A DNA stretch of 16,366 nt from the NCBI GenBank assembly GCA_024409025.1, contig JAKSUM010000005.1, forward strand, positions 1 to 16,366. Direction: 5' to 3'. The notes beneath the pieces are model-generated. The model saw only the letters and a list, made by a program, of their open reading frames with translations. It was not told where the DNA came from and ran no database searches. The DNA is from a bacterium (lineage in GTDB: Bacteria; Vulcanimicrobiota; CADAWZ01). The position numbers and the translations under genes are program-made. Below, in pieces: positions 1-7,162 of the stretch (positions are counted from its first letter, which is position 1; each line of letters starts with the position of its first letter).

Positions 1-2
1 CA

Positions 3-518
3 AGTGCGGAAAGCGCAATAGCTAACAATCAGTCCGATCCCAGAGGATGGATTCTCAAAAGCAGCATACAAATCGAGAGCGGAGACACTCAGGAGGGCAT
101 ATACAATCTTAGAAAAGTGGCAGAGATCAACAGTGAAGAGCCGGTAATATGGTACAATCTTGCCCTTGCCAACCTTAAGGAAGGAAAGAACGAGCTTGCC
201 TTTACATATATACAGCAGGCATTAAAACTGAGGAACGCATTCTTTGAAGCCGTCTTCCTATATGGGACATATCTTTATGTATCAGGACAGAAGGACAAAT
301 ACAGCGCATCCATGGCAAAGGCAAAACAGCTGAACCCGAACAAATATGCGCGTTATGCCGGGCTTATACAGAGAAAACACAATATATGGGCGCCTCTCAA
401 GACGATAGACACATCGTCAGAACCATTCTGCATAGTCCCATACAAGGAAGAGCATCAGCCTGCAATATTCAGAATGACGGACTGCACGCCGATATTCTTT
501 GAAGACAGGTCAATCTAA
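3..518 (+). CDS. TPR-repeat protein, 5' end outside window
   Basis: The reading frame is open from the left edge to a TAA at 516-518, so this is the C-terminal 171 residues of a longer protein. A GTG at 117 is in frame, but the sequence before it is already TPR-like, so I treat the gene as truncated by the window rather than starting there. Two or three tetratricopeptide-type helix pairs can be seen, with the usual pattern of W/L-G-Y/A-P positions (for example WYNLALANLKEGKNELAFTY). They are followed by a non-repeat tail of about 60 residues (from about KHNIW to the end) that I do not recognise. TPRs are protein-docking surfaces, so a scaffold or assembly role is likely but the partner is unknown. 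No transmembrane segment is visible. The next gene has its own promoter, so this gene ends its transcription unit or reads into a 117-bp AT-rich gap. Confidence 0.8.
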   Translation, partial: SAESAIANNQSDPRGWILKSSIQIESGDTQEGIYNLRKVAEINSEEPVIWYNLALANLKEGKNELAFTYIQQALKLRNAFFEAVFLYGTYLYVSGQKDKYSASMAKAKQLNPNKYARYAGLIQRKHNIWAPLKTIDTSSEPFCIVPYKEEHQPAIFRMTDCTPIFFEDRSI

Positions 519-574
519 TGGTAAATTTTGCGAAAAGTTAAAAATTAATCAATATTTTATTGATATAACAGGTC

Positions 575-603
575 TTTACATAAGCTTTTTAATCTGATAT
601 TAT
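575..603 (+). promoter_or_regulatory. Sigma-70-type promoter with extended -10
   Basis: A -35 element TTTACA (575-580) and a -10 element TATTAT (598-603) are separated by exactly 17 bp. Each matches the consensus at five of six bases. TG at 595-596, one base before the -10, makes it an extended -10 promoter. It lies in an AT-rich gap about 30 bp upstream of the start codon at 636, and a strong Shine-Dalgarno AAGGAGG (621-627) follows. Together these suggest strong constitutive expression of the downstream unknown protein. Confidence 0.7.
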
Positions 604-635
604 AATTACAGATATTTAATAAGGAGGCATGTTTT

Positions 636-1637
636 ATGGCCGGAATAGGAAATGTAGGATCCTTCGGGATGCCCGATTTTCAGTTTAAATCAGCAATGGT
701 GTCAACATCCGGTTTTGCTGCTCAGGGAACAGGAACGGCAAAGCAGTATTCAAGCAATATAGAGGAGCAGCTTCAGCCAAAACAGGATGGAGTCACTTTT
801 TCAGAAAACGCCCTGACGCTCAGCGACGATGCCCAGGAGCTCCAGCAAAACCAGAAGGCAGATCAGGCAGAACAGCAGAAAGAGCTTAAGAAGAACGATC
901 AGGACCAGAATAAAATCGGAAAGGAATACAGCCAGGGCACTGAAGAATTCCAGCCTGATGAATCGTTCGAGAAGAAGCTTCAGCAGATGAGAATGAAGCA
1001 CAACGCAGGTCATGCCGCCATGGCAACCGGCGCAAAGCCCAAAGAGTCAGAAAAGGCTGAAAACAAGTCAGATTCACATATCAACTCCAAGAATCTGTTC
1101 AAGGGAACATCCAAGGCAGAAGAATCCGAAGGAGCCAACCACGGATATGATTTAAAGGAAATGATGGAAGACCTCAATCAGGCAGCTCATCTCGGACTCC
1201 TTGAATCTGAAGCAAGAAAATATCAGTCAAAAGAAAGCAATGTCAATATAGGCGGTTTCGGAGGCGGACTCAATAATTCAAATGCCATATCCGGCGATTA
1301 CTCCGGCAAGGTAAATGCCCAGAAGAGTGCTGAAGAGATCAAGGCAGAGAAGATGATCGCTGAAGACATTGAGAGAATAATTAACAGAACGCCTGAGGAA
1401 ATTCTTGCAGACGTCCCTGTCCACTTCAAGTCCACTGCTCAGATCATGGTTATGGGTCAGGTTGATGCAGTAGGAGCGCCTAAGGCATCTCTTACAGAGC
1501 TCAAATCAGAGCCAAGAGCAGAATCAGCAATGCTTGAGCTTATGCCTGCGGAAAATTTCGGAGAAATTGAAGTCGCCGAGCTTTCAAACGATTCAATGGC
1601 AATGCAGCTTGAATTTCCTGAAGAAGTACCAGCTTAA
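636..1637 (+). CDS. Unknown 333-residue Gln/Glu/Lys-rich protein, no Cys or Trp
   Basis: I do not recognise this protein. The ATG at 636 follows AAGGAGG with an 8-base gap, which fixes the start. No signal peptide or membrane segment is visible, so it is probably cytoplasmic unless exported by a leaderless route. Residues about 1-50 are small and polar. About 55-125 is very rich in Gln, Glu and Lys and probably disordered or coiled. A Gly-rich patch (GGFGGGLNNSN) lies near residue 205. The most ordered-looking part is the C-terminal third: a helix with EDIERIINRTPEEILADVP, then a hydrophobic QIMVMGQV stretch. The segment VTFSENALTLSDDAQELQ (about residue 53) resembles the V-x-(I/F)-S-x-x-A-x-x-L pattern of several bacterial surface and flagellar-associated proteins, but that is weak. 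Cys and Trp are both absent. A strong promoter and its own terminator make it a monocistronic, probably abundant product. Confidence 0.75.
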   Translation: MAGIGNVGSFGMPDFQFKSAMVSTSGFAAQGTGTAKQYSSNIEEQLQPKQDGVTFSENALTLSDDAQELQQNQKADQAEQQKELKKNDQDQNKIGKEYSQGTEEFQPDESFEKKLQQMRMKHNAGHAAMATGAKPKESEKAENKSDSHINSKNLFKGTSKAEESEGANHGYDLKEMMEDLNQAAHLGLLESEARKYQSKESNVNIGGFGGGLNNSNAISGDYSGKVNAQKSAEEIKAEKMIAEDIERIINRTPEEILADVPVHFKSTAQIMVMGQVDAVGAPKASLTELKSEPRAESAMLELMPAENFGEIEVAELSNDSMAMQLEFPEEVPA

Positions 1638-1664
1638 TAGCCGGAATTAAGGAAATTAGGCAAA

Positions 1665-1680
1665 CCGCTTACAGAAGCGG
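1665..1680 (+). other. Small hairpin between stop codon and terminator
   Basis: CCGCTT (1665-1670), loop ACAG, AAGCGG (1675-1680) forms a perfect 6-bp stem with no T-run after it. It sits about 28 bp after the stop codon and shares the CCGCT core with the terminator 28 bp downstream. It may protect the mRNA 3' end or compete with the terminator fold. The role is inferred. Confidence 0.4.
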
Positions 1681-1707
1681 GGCATTATTGCAAATTTCAG
1701 ATAAGAT

Positions 1708-1738
1708 AAAAAAACCGCTGATTTTCAGCGGTTTTTTT
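1708..1738 (+). terminator. Rho-independent terminator, probably bidirectional
   Basis: Perfect stem CCGCTGA (1715-1721) / TCAGCGG (1725-1731) with a TTT loop. An A7 run (1708-1714) precedes it and a T7 run (1732-1738) follows, so the stem can extend through the A/T flanks and the signal works in either direction. It closes the transcript of the unknown protein ending at 1637. Confidence 0.9.
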
Positions 1739-1845
1739 CTGCCCTCCTGCATTTTTTAAAGAAAGGATTTAAGAGGGCTGGAAAAGAAAATTCTATTCAG
1801 CTGAAAAAGCTTTATCAATCCAAAAAATCAAAGGGGTTTTACAGA

Positions 1846-3828
1846 ATGAATTCCAATCTTCCTTCAGTTTTGCGCATGCTTTGCGCAGACACAGTTCAGA
1901 AAGCGAAATCAGGACATCCCGGAATGCCTATAGGAACGGCAGACATAGCTTCAGTTCTCTGGAGCGAGTTCCTGTCATTCAATCCCGCAGATCCAAAATG
2001 GATCAACAGGGACAGATTCGTGCTATCCGCAGGACACGGTTCAAGCCTCCTCTACTCGCTTCTCCATCTTTTCGGATATGATGTGTCAATCGAAGATCTC
2101 AAAAGCTTCAGGCAGTGGGGAAGCAGGACGGCAGGACATCCAGAATATGGCCATATAGACGGAATAGAATGCACTACAGGTCCGCTCGGTCAGGGAATAG
2201 CAATGGCGGCAGGAATGGCTCTCGCATCAAAGATGGCTGCAGAAAGATTCAATACGGAATCATTCAAGGTAATCGATCATAACATATATGCAATAGCTGG
2301 AGACGGTTGCCTGATGGAAGGCGTAAGCGCTGAGGCATCCTCAATAGCCGGACATCTCGGCTTGGACAACCTCATACTCCTTTATGACAGCAACAGGATC
2401 ACAATAGAAGGCTCGACAGATCTTGCATTCTCAGAGGATGTCGGCAAAAGATATGAGTCATACGGATGGAAGGTATACACCGCTGACGGTCACAGCATAG
2501 ACGAGATAAGAAATGTCCTTAAAGAAGCAGAAGCATACAAGGGAGCGCCAAAGCTCGTAATCTTCAAGACCCATATAGCCTGCGGATCTCCAAATAAGCA
2601 GGACAAGTCATCATCCCATGGCTCACCTCTCGGCGATGACGAGATAAAGGCAATGAAGAAAATTTTCGGACTTCCCGAAGACAAGACATTCTATGTTCCT
2701 GAAGATGTAAGAAAATTCTGCGCTGGGACAGTCGAAGAAAAGAAGAAGGCATACGACGCATGGCAGAAAGGCTTCTCATCATGGAAAGAGTCCAATCCTG
2801 AAAAAGCGGAACTGCTCTCAAAATGCCTTTCCAAGGAAATCCCCGAAAACTTCGCAGAAAAGCTTATTGAAGGAATCACAGGAAAAGCGGAAGCAACCAG
2901 AGTATCCTCAGGCAACATAATACAGAAGGCAGCTGAAGCAGTCCCGTTCATGACAGGCGGAAGCGCAGATCTTGAGCCTTCAGTAAAATGCCATATAAAA
3001 GCAGAGACATCAGTACAGAGGGACAGCTTTGCAGGAAGAAATCTTCACTTCGGAATAAGAGAACACGGAATGGGCGGAGTAATGAACGGCATGGCCCTTT
3101 ACGGTCTTTTTGTACCATACGGAGCAACATTCCTCGTATTCAGCGATTACATGAGAGGTGCAGTAAGGCTTTCTGCCCTTATGGGAGTACAGACAGTCTA
3201 CGTATTTACCCATGACAGCATATTCCTCGGGGAAGACGGCCCTACCCACCAGCCAGTAGAGCACACGTCATCACTAAGGGCAATTCCAAACCTCACGGTA
3301 ATCAGGCCTGCAGATGCGCTTGAGACAGCCGGAGCATGGTACTATGCCCTTAACAGAAAGAACGGACCAACAGCCCTAATCCTCTCAAGACAGAACCTGC
3401 CTCTCCTTCACGGGAATCCTTCAAAAGAAGACCTCTATGAAACTTTAAAGGGCGGATATGTAATCGCAAGAGAAGAATCTAAGGCAGAAGCCATAATTGT
3501 CGCATCAGGCTCGGAAGTCAGCCTTGCATGCGACGCAAAGAAAATGCTCAAAGAAGAAGGCATAGATGTAAGAGTCGTTTCAGTTCCTTCGCTTGAAGTC
3601 TTTGAAGAGCAGGATAAAGAATATATAGAATCTGTCATTCCTTCCGGCGTTCCGGTTGTGGCAATCGAAGCTGCCGTTACAAGAGATTGGGACAGATATA
3701 CCGCAAAAGGCGGATTCTCAATTGCAATGAACTCGTTTGGAAGCTCTGCTCCGGCAGGCATACTTGCTGAAAAATTCGGATTTACAGCGGAACAGGCTGC
3801 TAAAAAGATAAGAGAATATCTCAGATAG
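1846..3828 (+). CDS. tkt: Transketolase
   Basis: This is a thiamine-diphosphate enzyme of the non-oxidative pentose phosphate pathway. It moves two-carbon ketol units between sugar phosphates, linking pentose supply to glycolysis. At 660 residues it matches the full-length family (about 660). The ATG at 1846 follows AAGGGG (1831-1836). Motifs run in order: GHPGMPIG (23-30) and SAGHGS (61-66), the substrate- and cofactor-contacting histidines; the TPP/Mg motif GDG (152-154) with its downstream DSN (181-183); SHGSPLG (257-263); the pyrimidine-domain GGSADLEPS; the REHGM segment (405-409), whose Glu406 activates TPP; the FSDYMRGAVRLSAL region; and EDGPTHQPVEH (463-473), a transketolase hallmark. 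The C-terminal domain is complete. Gene order does not tie it to another pentose-pathway gene here. A terminator follows directly. I saw no clear promoter in the 107 bp between the preceding terminator and the start. Confidence 0.97.
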   Translation: MNSNLPSVLRMLCADTVQKAKSGHPGMPIGTADIASVLWSEFLSFNPADPKWINRDRFVLSAGHGSSLLYSLLHLFGYDVSIEDLKSFRQWGSRTAGHPEYGHIDGIECTTGPLGQGIAMAAGMALASKMAAERFNTESFKVIDHNIYAIAGDGCLMEGVSAEASSIAGHLGLDNLILLYDSNRITIEGSTDLAFSEDVGKRYESYGWKVYTADGHSIDEIRNVLKEAEAYKGAPKLVIFKTHIACGSPNKQDKSSSHGSPLGDDEIKAMKKIFGLPEDKTFYVPEDVRKFCAGTVEEKKKAYDAWQKGFSSWKESNPEKAELLSKCLSKEIPENFAEKLIEGITGKAEATRVSSGNIIQKAAEAVPFMTGGSADLEPSVKCHIKAETSVQRDSFAGRNLHFGIREHGMGGVMNGMALYGLFVPYGATFLVFSDYMRGAVRLSALMGVQTVYVFTHDSIFLGEDGPTHQPVEHTSSLRAIPNLTVIRPADALETAGAWYYALNRKNGPTALILSRQNLPLLHGNPSKEDLYETLKGGYVIAREESKAEAIIVASGSEVSLACDAKKMLKEEGIDVRVVSVPSLEVFEEQDKEYIESVIPSGVPVVAIEAAVTRDWDRYTAKGGFSIAMNSFGSSAPAGILAEKFGFTAEQAAKKIREYLR

Positions 3829-3837
3829 AAAAGCATG

Positions 3838-3869
3838 ACGGCGGTCTTAGGCAAGGCCGCCGTTTTTTT
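3838..3869 (+). terminator. Rho-independent terminator after transketolase
   Basis: ACGGCGG (3838-3844) pairs with CCGCCGT (3857-3863). The stem extends inward by a G-U and three more pairs to a 4-base loop, and a T7 run (3863-3869) follows. The T-run touches the Shine-Dalgarno of surE (AAAGGAGG, 3870-3877), so the terminator doubles as the surE leader. Confidence 0.9.
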
Positions 3870-3881
3870 AAAGGAGGCCTC

Positions 3882-4658
3882 TTGAAAATACTTATAACAA
3901 ACGATGACGGGATTGGCGCGGAAGGAATACGAGTACTTGCAGATGAGCTGTCTAAAATAGGTGAAGTAACAGTTGTAGCCCCTGACGGTAACAGAAGTGC
4001 CGTAGGACATGGAGTATCCTTCTTCACGCCCCTTAGAATATGGGGACATGATAAGGAGAACTGGCATTCATGCAGCGGCACGCCGGCAGACTGCATAATA
4101 GCAGGCCTGTACCATATAATGAAAGATAACCGTCCGGACATCATTGTAACAGGGATAAACAAAGGGGCAAATCTAGGAGACGATTTTAATTACTCCGGTA
4201 CAATATCCTCAGCAAAAGAAGGAGCTCTTGCCGGAATACCATCAATAGCCGTATCAAATGAAGTATTACAAGACTTTACAGTGCCGTCATATACAAATGC
4301 TGCGAAACTGGCAGCAGGGCTTGCGCTGGAAATTTTCAGAAATCCTATTCCAGAGAGGTCAATGCTAAATCTTAACGTCCCTGCAGGAGAAATAAAAGGA
4401 ATAAGAACAACGCATCTTGGCAAAAGCAGCTTTACTTACAGAATAATACAGAGAAAAGATACTGTAAACCTCGATTACTTCTGGGCAGGAAGAAATTTCG
4501 ACTATAACAACGAAAAATATCAGGGAAGCGATAAACAGGCTCTTGATGAGGGATATGCGTCAATCACGCCTTTGAACCTGGATTTTACCCCAGGCTCAAA
4601 CGGAGTCTCATTTTGGGACGGCAGGCATCCCGAAGATCTGATGAAATATATAAAATAA
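3882..4658 (+). CDS. surE: 5'/3'-nucleotidase SurE
   Basis: SurE is a metal-dependent phosphatase that hydrolyses 5'- and 3'-nucleoside monophosphates, and in some species polyphosphate. It is linked to stationary-phase survival. The start is TTG at 3882. It gives the canonical N-terminus MKILITNDDGI, and AAAGGAGG (3870-3877) sits 4 bases before it. Metal-site residues are all present: D8, D9 (ITNDDG), S39 (GNRSA) and N93 in GINKGANLG, followed by the signature YSGTISSAKEG (104-114). SGTPADC (65-71) lines the active site. At 258 residues the length is normal. mutS2 follows after 56 bp without a terminator, so the two are probably co-transcribed. No promoter lies between the tkt terminator and this start. 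Expression must come from terminator read-through or from a promoter inside tkt. Confidence 0.96.
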   Translation: MKILITNDDGIGAEGIRVLADELSKIGEVTVVAPDGNRSAVGHGVSFFTPLRIWGHDKENWHSCSGTPADCIIAGLYHIMKDNRPDIIVTGINKGANLGDDFNYSGTISSAKEGALAGIPSIAVSNEVLQDFTVPSYTNAAKLAAGLALEIFRNPIPERSMLNLNVPAGEIKGIRTTHLGKSSFTYRIIQRKDTVNLDYFWAGRNFDYNNEKYQGSDKQALDEGYASITPLNLDFTPGSNGVSFWDGRHPEDLMKYIK

Positions 4659-4714
4659 GACAAAAAGCCGGTAATAAACATATTAGGGCTATAAATAAAC
4701 TGACGCGAAGAAAC

Positions 4715-7075
4715 ATGAACGAATTAAACGAAATATCACAGAAAATACTTGAATTTGACAAAATCAAAGAGATAATAGCATCCCATGCATTATGGTCCGG
4801 AAGCAGGAAGTCAATAATTGACATGCAGCCAATGAGGGATCTTGCGGAAATATACGATCAGCAGGCGAAGGTAAGGCAGGTAACAGAGCTTATTGAAAAC
4901 GGGACAGACATATCAACAGGCGGATATGAAGACATAGAAGACATACTTACTGCAGCAGAAAAAGGAGTCATACTCACGGCAGCTGATTTTTCAGCCATAA
5001 GCAGAGATCTTGAAATAGCATCATCAATAAAAAAGACGCTGGTAAAATGGCTCCATCTCCCATTTATTCTCGAGACGGCCCAGTGCCTTGTCCAGATCCC
5101 CGGCCTTATGAACGCAATAAAAAGGACATTTGCAGAAAACGGCGAGATAAGAAATTCCGCAAGCAGGGCACTTGAAGAAATCAGAGACGGAAAAATGAAC
5201 GCCGAAATAGCTGTCAATGCCAAAATAGGGGCTATACTGAGAGATTCAGCCAAACAGAAGATGTTTCAGGAAAACCTCTGGACGACAAGAGAAGGCAGAT
5301 ATGTAATACCTGTAAAGCAGGAGTACAGAGGAGTATTTGACGGGCTTGTGCTGGATATATCAACAAGCGGAGCCACGATATTCATGGAGCCTGTCGAAAT
5401 AGTCCAGCTGAACAACAGCATAAAGCAGTATCAGGCAGAAGAGAAGGCGGAAATAAAGAGGATACTCAAAAGCCTTAGCGATATGGCAGCCAGAAACAAG
5501 CGTGAGCTCATGCTTAACCAGCAGACAATAGCCGAATTTGACAGGATACATGCAATTTCATCATATGCCTCGTCTTCAAATGCAATCCTTCCTGAAATCA
5601 ATACATATGGAAAACTAAGCTTAAAAAAAGCAAGGCATCCTCTTTTAGGCTCTAAGGCTGTTCCATTAGACATAGAAATAGGAGGCGAATTCAATTCTCT
5701 CGTAATCACAGGCCCGAACACCGGCGGAAAGACAGTCTCCCTCAAAACAGCAGGGCTGTTCTCCCTTATGGGGCTTTCAGGATTCCCGCTTCCGGCTGAC
5801 GAAGGGACAACCATACCGTATCTTGACAACATATTTGCTGACATAGGAGACGAACAGAGCATAGCCCAGAATCTAAGCACATTTTCGTCTCACATGAACA
5901 GAATCATATCCATAATCAAGGCTTCAGGAAGCAGAACATTAGTCCTTTTGGACGAGCTTGGAGCAGGAACAGATCCAAGAGAGGGAACAGCGCTCGGCAT
6001 AGCAGTTCTTGAAGCGCTTATAAAATCAGGGGCAAAAACAATAACAACAACCCATTACGGCGAGCTTAAATATTTCGCATCAAACAATCCTCTTGCCCGA
6101 AATGCGGCAATGGAGTTTGACAGCGATACGCTTCAGCCTTCATACAGGATAACAATAGGAGTCCCAGGAAGATCCTGCGCTCTCTCCATAGCATCACGTT
6201 TAGGGCTGCCAAAAGAAATCATAAGCAGGGCGGAAACACTAATAACCCACGAGTATGCCGAAATGGATAAGCTGCTTGCGGAAATCGAGACAAAGGAAAA
6301 GCGTCTTGCAGATGAAATAAGCGAGCACAGAAAAATCAAGTCAGAAGCCCTCACTCTTAAAGAGAAGTATGAGGAGGACATATCCCTTATAAAGGCCGAA
6401 CAGCTTGAGCTGATAGCCGAAAGCGCGGCAGAAACAGACTCTATGGTAATATCAGCAAGAAAAGAGATCCAGAAAATAATCAGGGATTTCAAGCGGGAAA
6501 TAAAGGAGTCATACACTCAAAAGGGAGAAGAAGGGCTGAAGGATGCCGCCGAAAACGCCGAGAGCAGGCTAAGCGGAATACTTGACAGGCTTAAAGTATA
6601 TAAAAAAGCAAAAAAAGTGCCATCAAACAAAGAAGAAAGACAGTTCAAGGCAGGAGATTCCGTATATATCCCGTCAATGGACAGAAACGGCATAATAGAG
6701 GAGATAAAGGGAGAAGAAGTCCTAGTCTCCATGAACCGTCTCAAAATGAGGATACCATTCTGGAATCTCCGTAAATCAAAGCATTCGCAAAGCATTGAAA
6801 AAACAGAAATATCCGTTCCGGAAACAAAGAAGGCTGAAGGCTCTATAAATCTTATAGGGAAATATGCAGATGAAGCAGTCTATGAGCTGGAAAAATATCT
6901 GGCTCAGGCAGTATTCAGCCAGATGGACTCGGTAATAGTAATACATGGAAGAGGAACAGGAGCTCTAAGAAACGCGGTACATGCATTTCTTAGGAGGAGT
7001 CCGGCTGTTGCGGAATTCAGACCTGGAGAACATGGAGAAGGCGGAGACGGGGCAACTGTTGTCACTTTGAAATAA
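4715..7075 (+). CDS. mutS2: Endonuclease MutS2 (MutS-family ATPase with Smr domain)
   Basis: MutS2 proteins are MutS relatives without mismatch-recognition domains. They suppress homologous recombination, and in Bacillus they also act in ribosome rescue on collided ribosomes. I chose ATG at 4715, giving 786 residues, almost the length of the B. subtilis protein, and an N-terminus (ISQKILEFDKIKEII) that aligns with the family start. An in-frame TTG at 4613 would overlap surE and has no ribosome site. The Shine-Dalgarno before 4715 is weak (GAAG). Seen in order: core and clamp helices to about 320; Walker A GPNTGGKT (333-340); Walker B LLDELGAGTD with D413-E414; THYGELK; a long charged coiled coil (about 515-620); a small beta domain (FKAGDSVYIPSMDRNGIIEE); and a C-terminal Smr domain with HGRGTG (744-749). 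The Smr entry motif, usually LDLRG or LDLHG, reads INLIG (711-715) here, so the nuclease activity may be altered. Confidence 0.95.
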   Translation: MNELNEISQKILEFDKIKEIIASHALWSGSRKSIIDMQPMRDLAEIYDQQAKVRQVTELIENGTDISTGGYEDIEDILTAAEKGVILTAADFSAISRDLEIASSIKKTLVKWLHLPFILETAQCLVQIPGLMNAIKRTFAENGEIRNSASRALEEIRDGKMNAEIAVNAKIGAILRDSAKQKMFQENLWTTREGRYVIPVKQEYRGVFDGLVLDISTSGATIFMEPVEIVQLNNSIKQYQAEEKAEIKRILKSLSDMAARNKRELMLNQQTIAEFDRIHAISSYASSSNAILPEINTYGKLSLKKARHPLLGSKAVPLDIEIGGEFNSLVITGPNTGGKTVSLKTAGLFSLMGLSGFPLPADEGTTIPYLDNIFADIGDEQSIAQNLSTFSSHMNRIISIIKASGSRTLVLLDELGAGTDPREGTALGIAVLEALIKSGAKTITTTHYGELKYFASNNPLARNAAMEFDSDTLQPSYRITIGVPGRSCALSIASRLGLPKEIISRAETLITHEYAEMDKLLAEIETKEKRLADEISEHRKIKSEALTLKEKYEEDISLIKAEQLELIAESAAETDSMVISARKEIQKIIRDFKREIKESYTQKGEEGLKDAAENAESRLSGILDRLKVYKKAKKVPSNKEERQFKAGDSVYIPSMDRNGIIEEIKGEEVLVSMNRLKMRIPFWNLRKSKHSQSIEKTEISVPETKKAEGSINLIGKYADEAVYELEKYLAQAVFSQMDSVIVIHGRGTGALRNAVHAFLRRSPAVAEFRPGEHGEGGDGATVVTLK

Positions 7076-7089
7076 AAAGCAAAAAAAAT

Positions 7090-7109
7090 CCGTTCTTGAA
7101 AAGGAATGG
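7090..7109 (+). other. GAAA-tetraloop hairpin in leader of the kinase gene
   Basis: CCGTTCTT (7090-7097), loop GAAA (7098-7101), AGGAATGG (7102-7109) gives an 8-bp stem with two G-U pairs. It would fold only in plus-strand RNA, because the complement has A-C mismatches. No T-run follows, so it is not a standard terminator of mutS2. A processing site, a weak attenuator or chance are all possible. Confidence 0.35.
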
Positions 7110-7136
7110 GAAAAAATATTCCGAAAAGCAGTATTA

Positions 7137-7142
7137 TATAAT
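7137..7142 (+). promoter_or_regulatory. Possible -10 box upstream of the kinase gene
   Basis: A perfect TATAAT lies 21 bp before the ATG at 7163. No convincing -35 lies 16-18 bp upstream: the bases there are an A-rich run. A transcript could start near 7149, but read-through from mutS2 is equally likely. Confidence 0.3.
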
Positions 7143-7162
7143 AAAAACGCCAGGAAATAAGT

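Noticed and set aside
117..119. GTG as the true start of the first gene
   Set aside because: The frame is open to the window edge and TPR-like sequence precedes it, with no stop between.
1741..1778. GCCCTC/GAGGGC inverted repeat before transketolase, considered as a riboswitch or operator
   Set aside because: Only six pairs around a 26-base loop, with no recognisable aptamer; chance is likely.
3435..4067. 210-residue open frame on the minus strand across the tkt end and surE start
   Set aside because: It is antisense to two clear genes, has no recognisable domain or ribosome site, and runs through the tkt terminator.
4613..4714. Upstream TTG start for mutS2
   Set aside because: It overlaps surE by 46 bp, lacks a ribosome site and adds 34 residues absent from the family; ATG 4715 gives the usual length.
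5431..5880. 149-residue minus-strand open frame inside mutS2
   Set aside because: Low-complexity hydrophobic and Ser-rich translation typical of a shadow of the strongly biased mutS2 codons.
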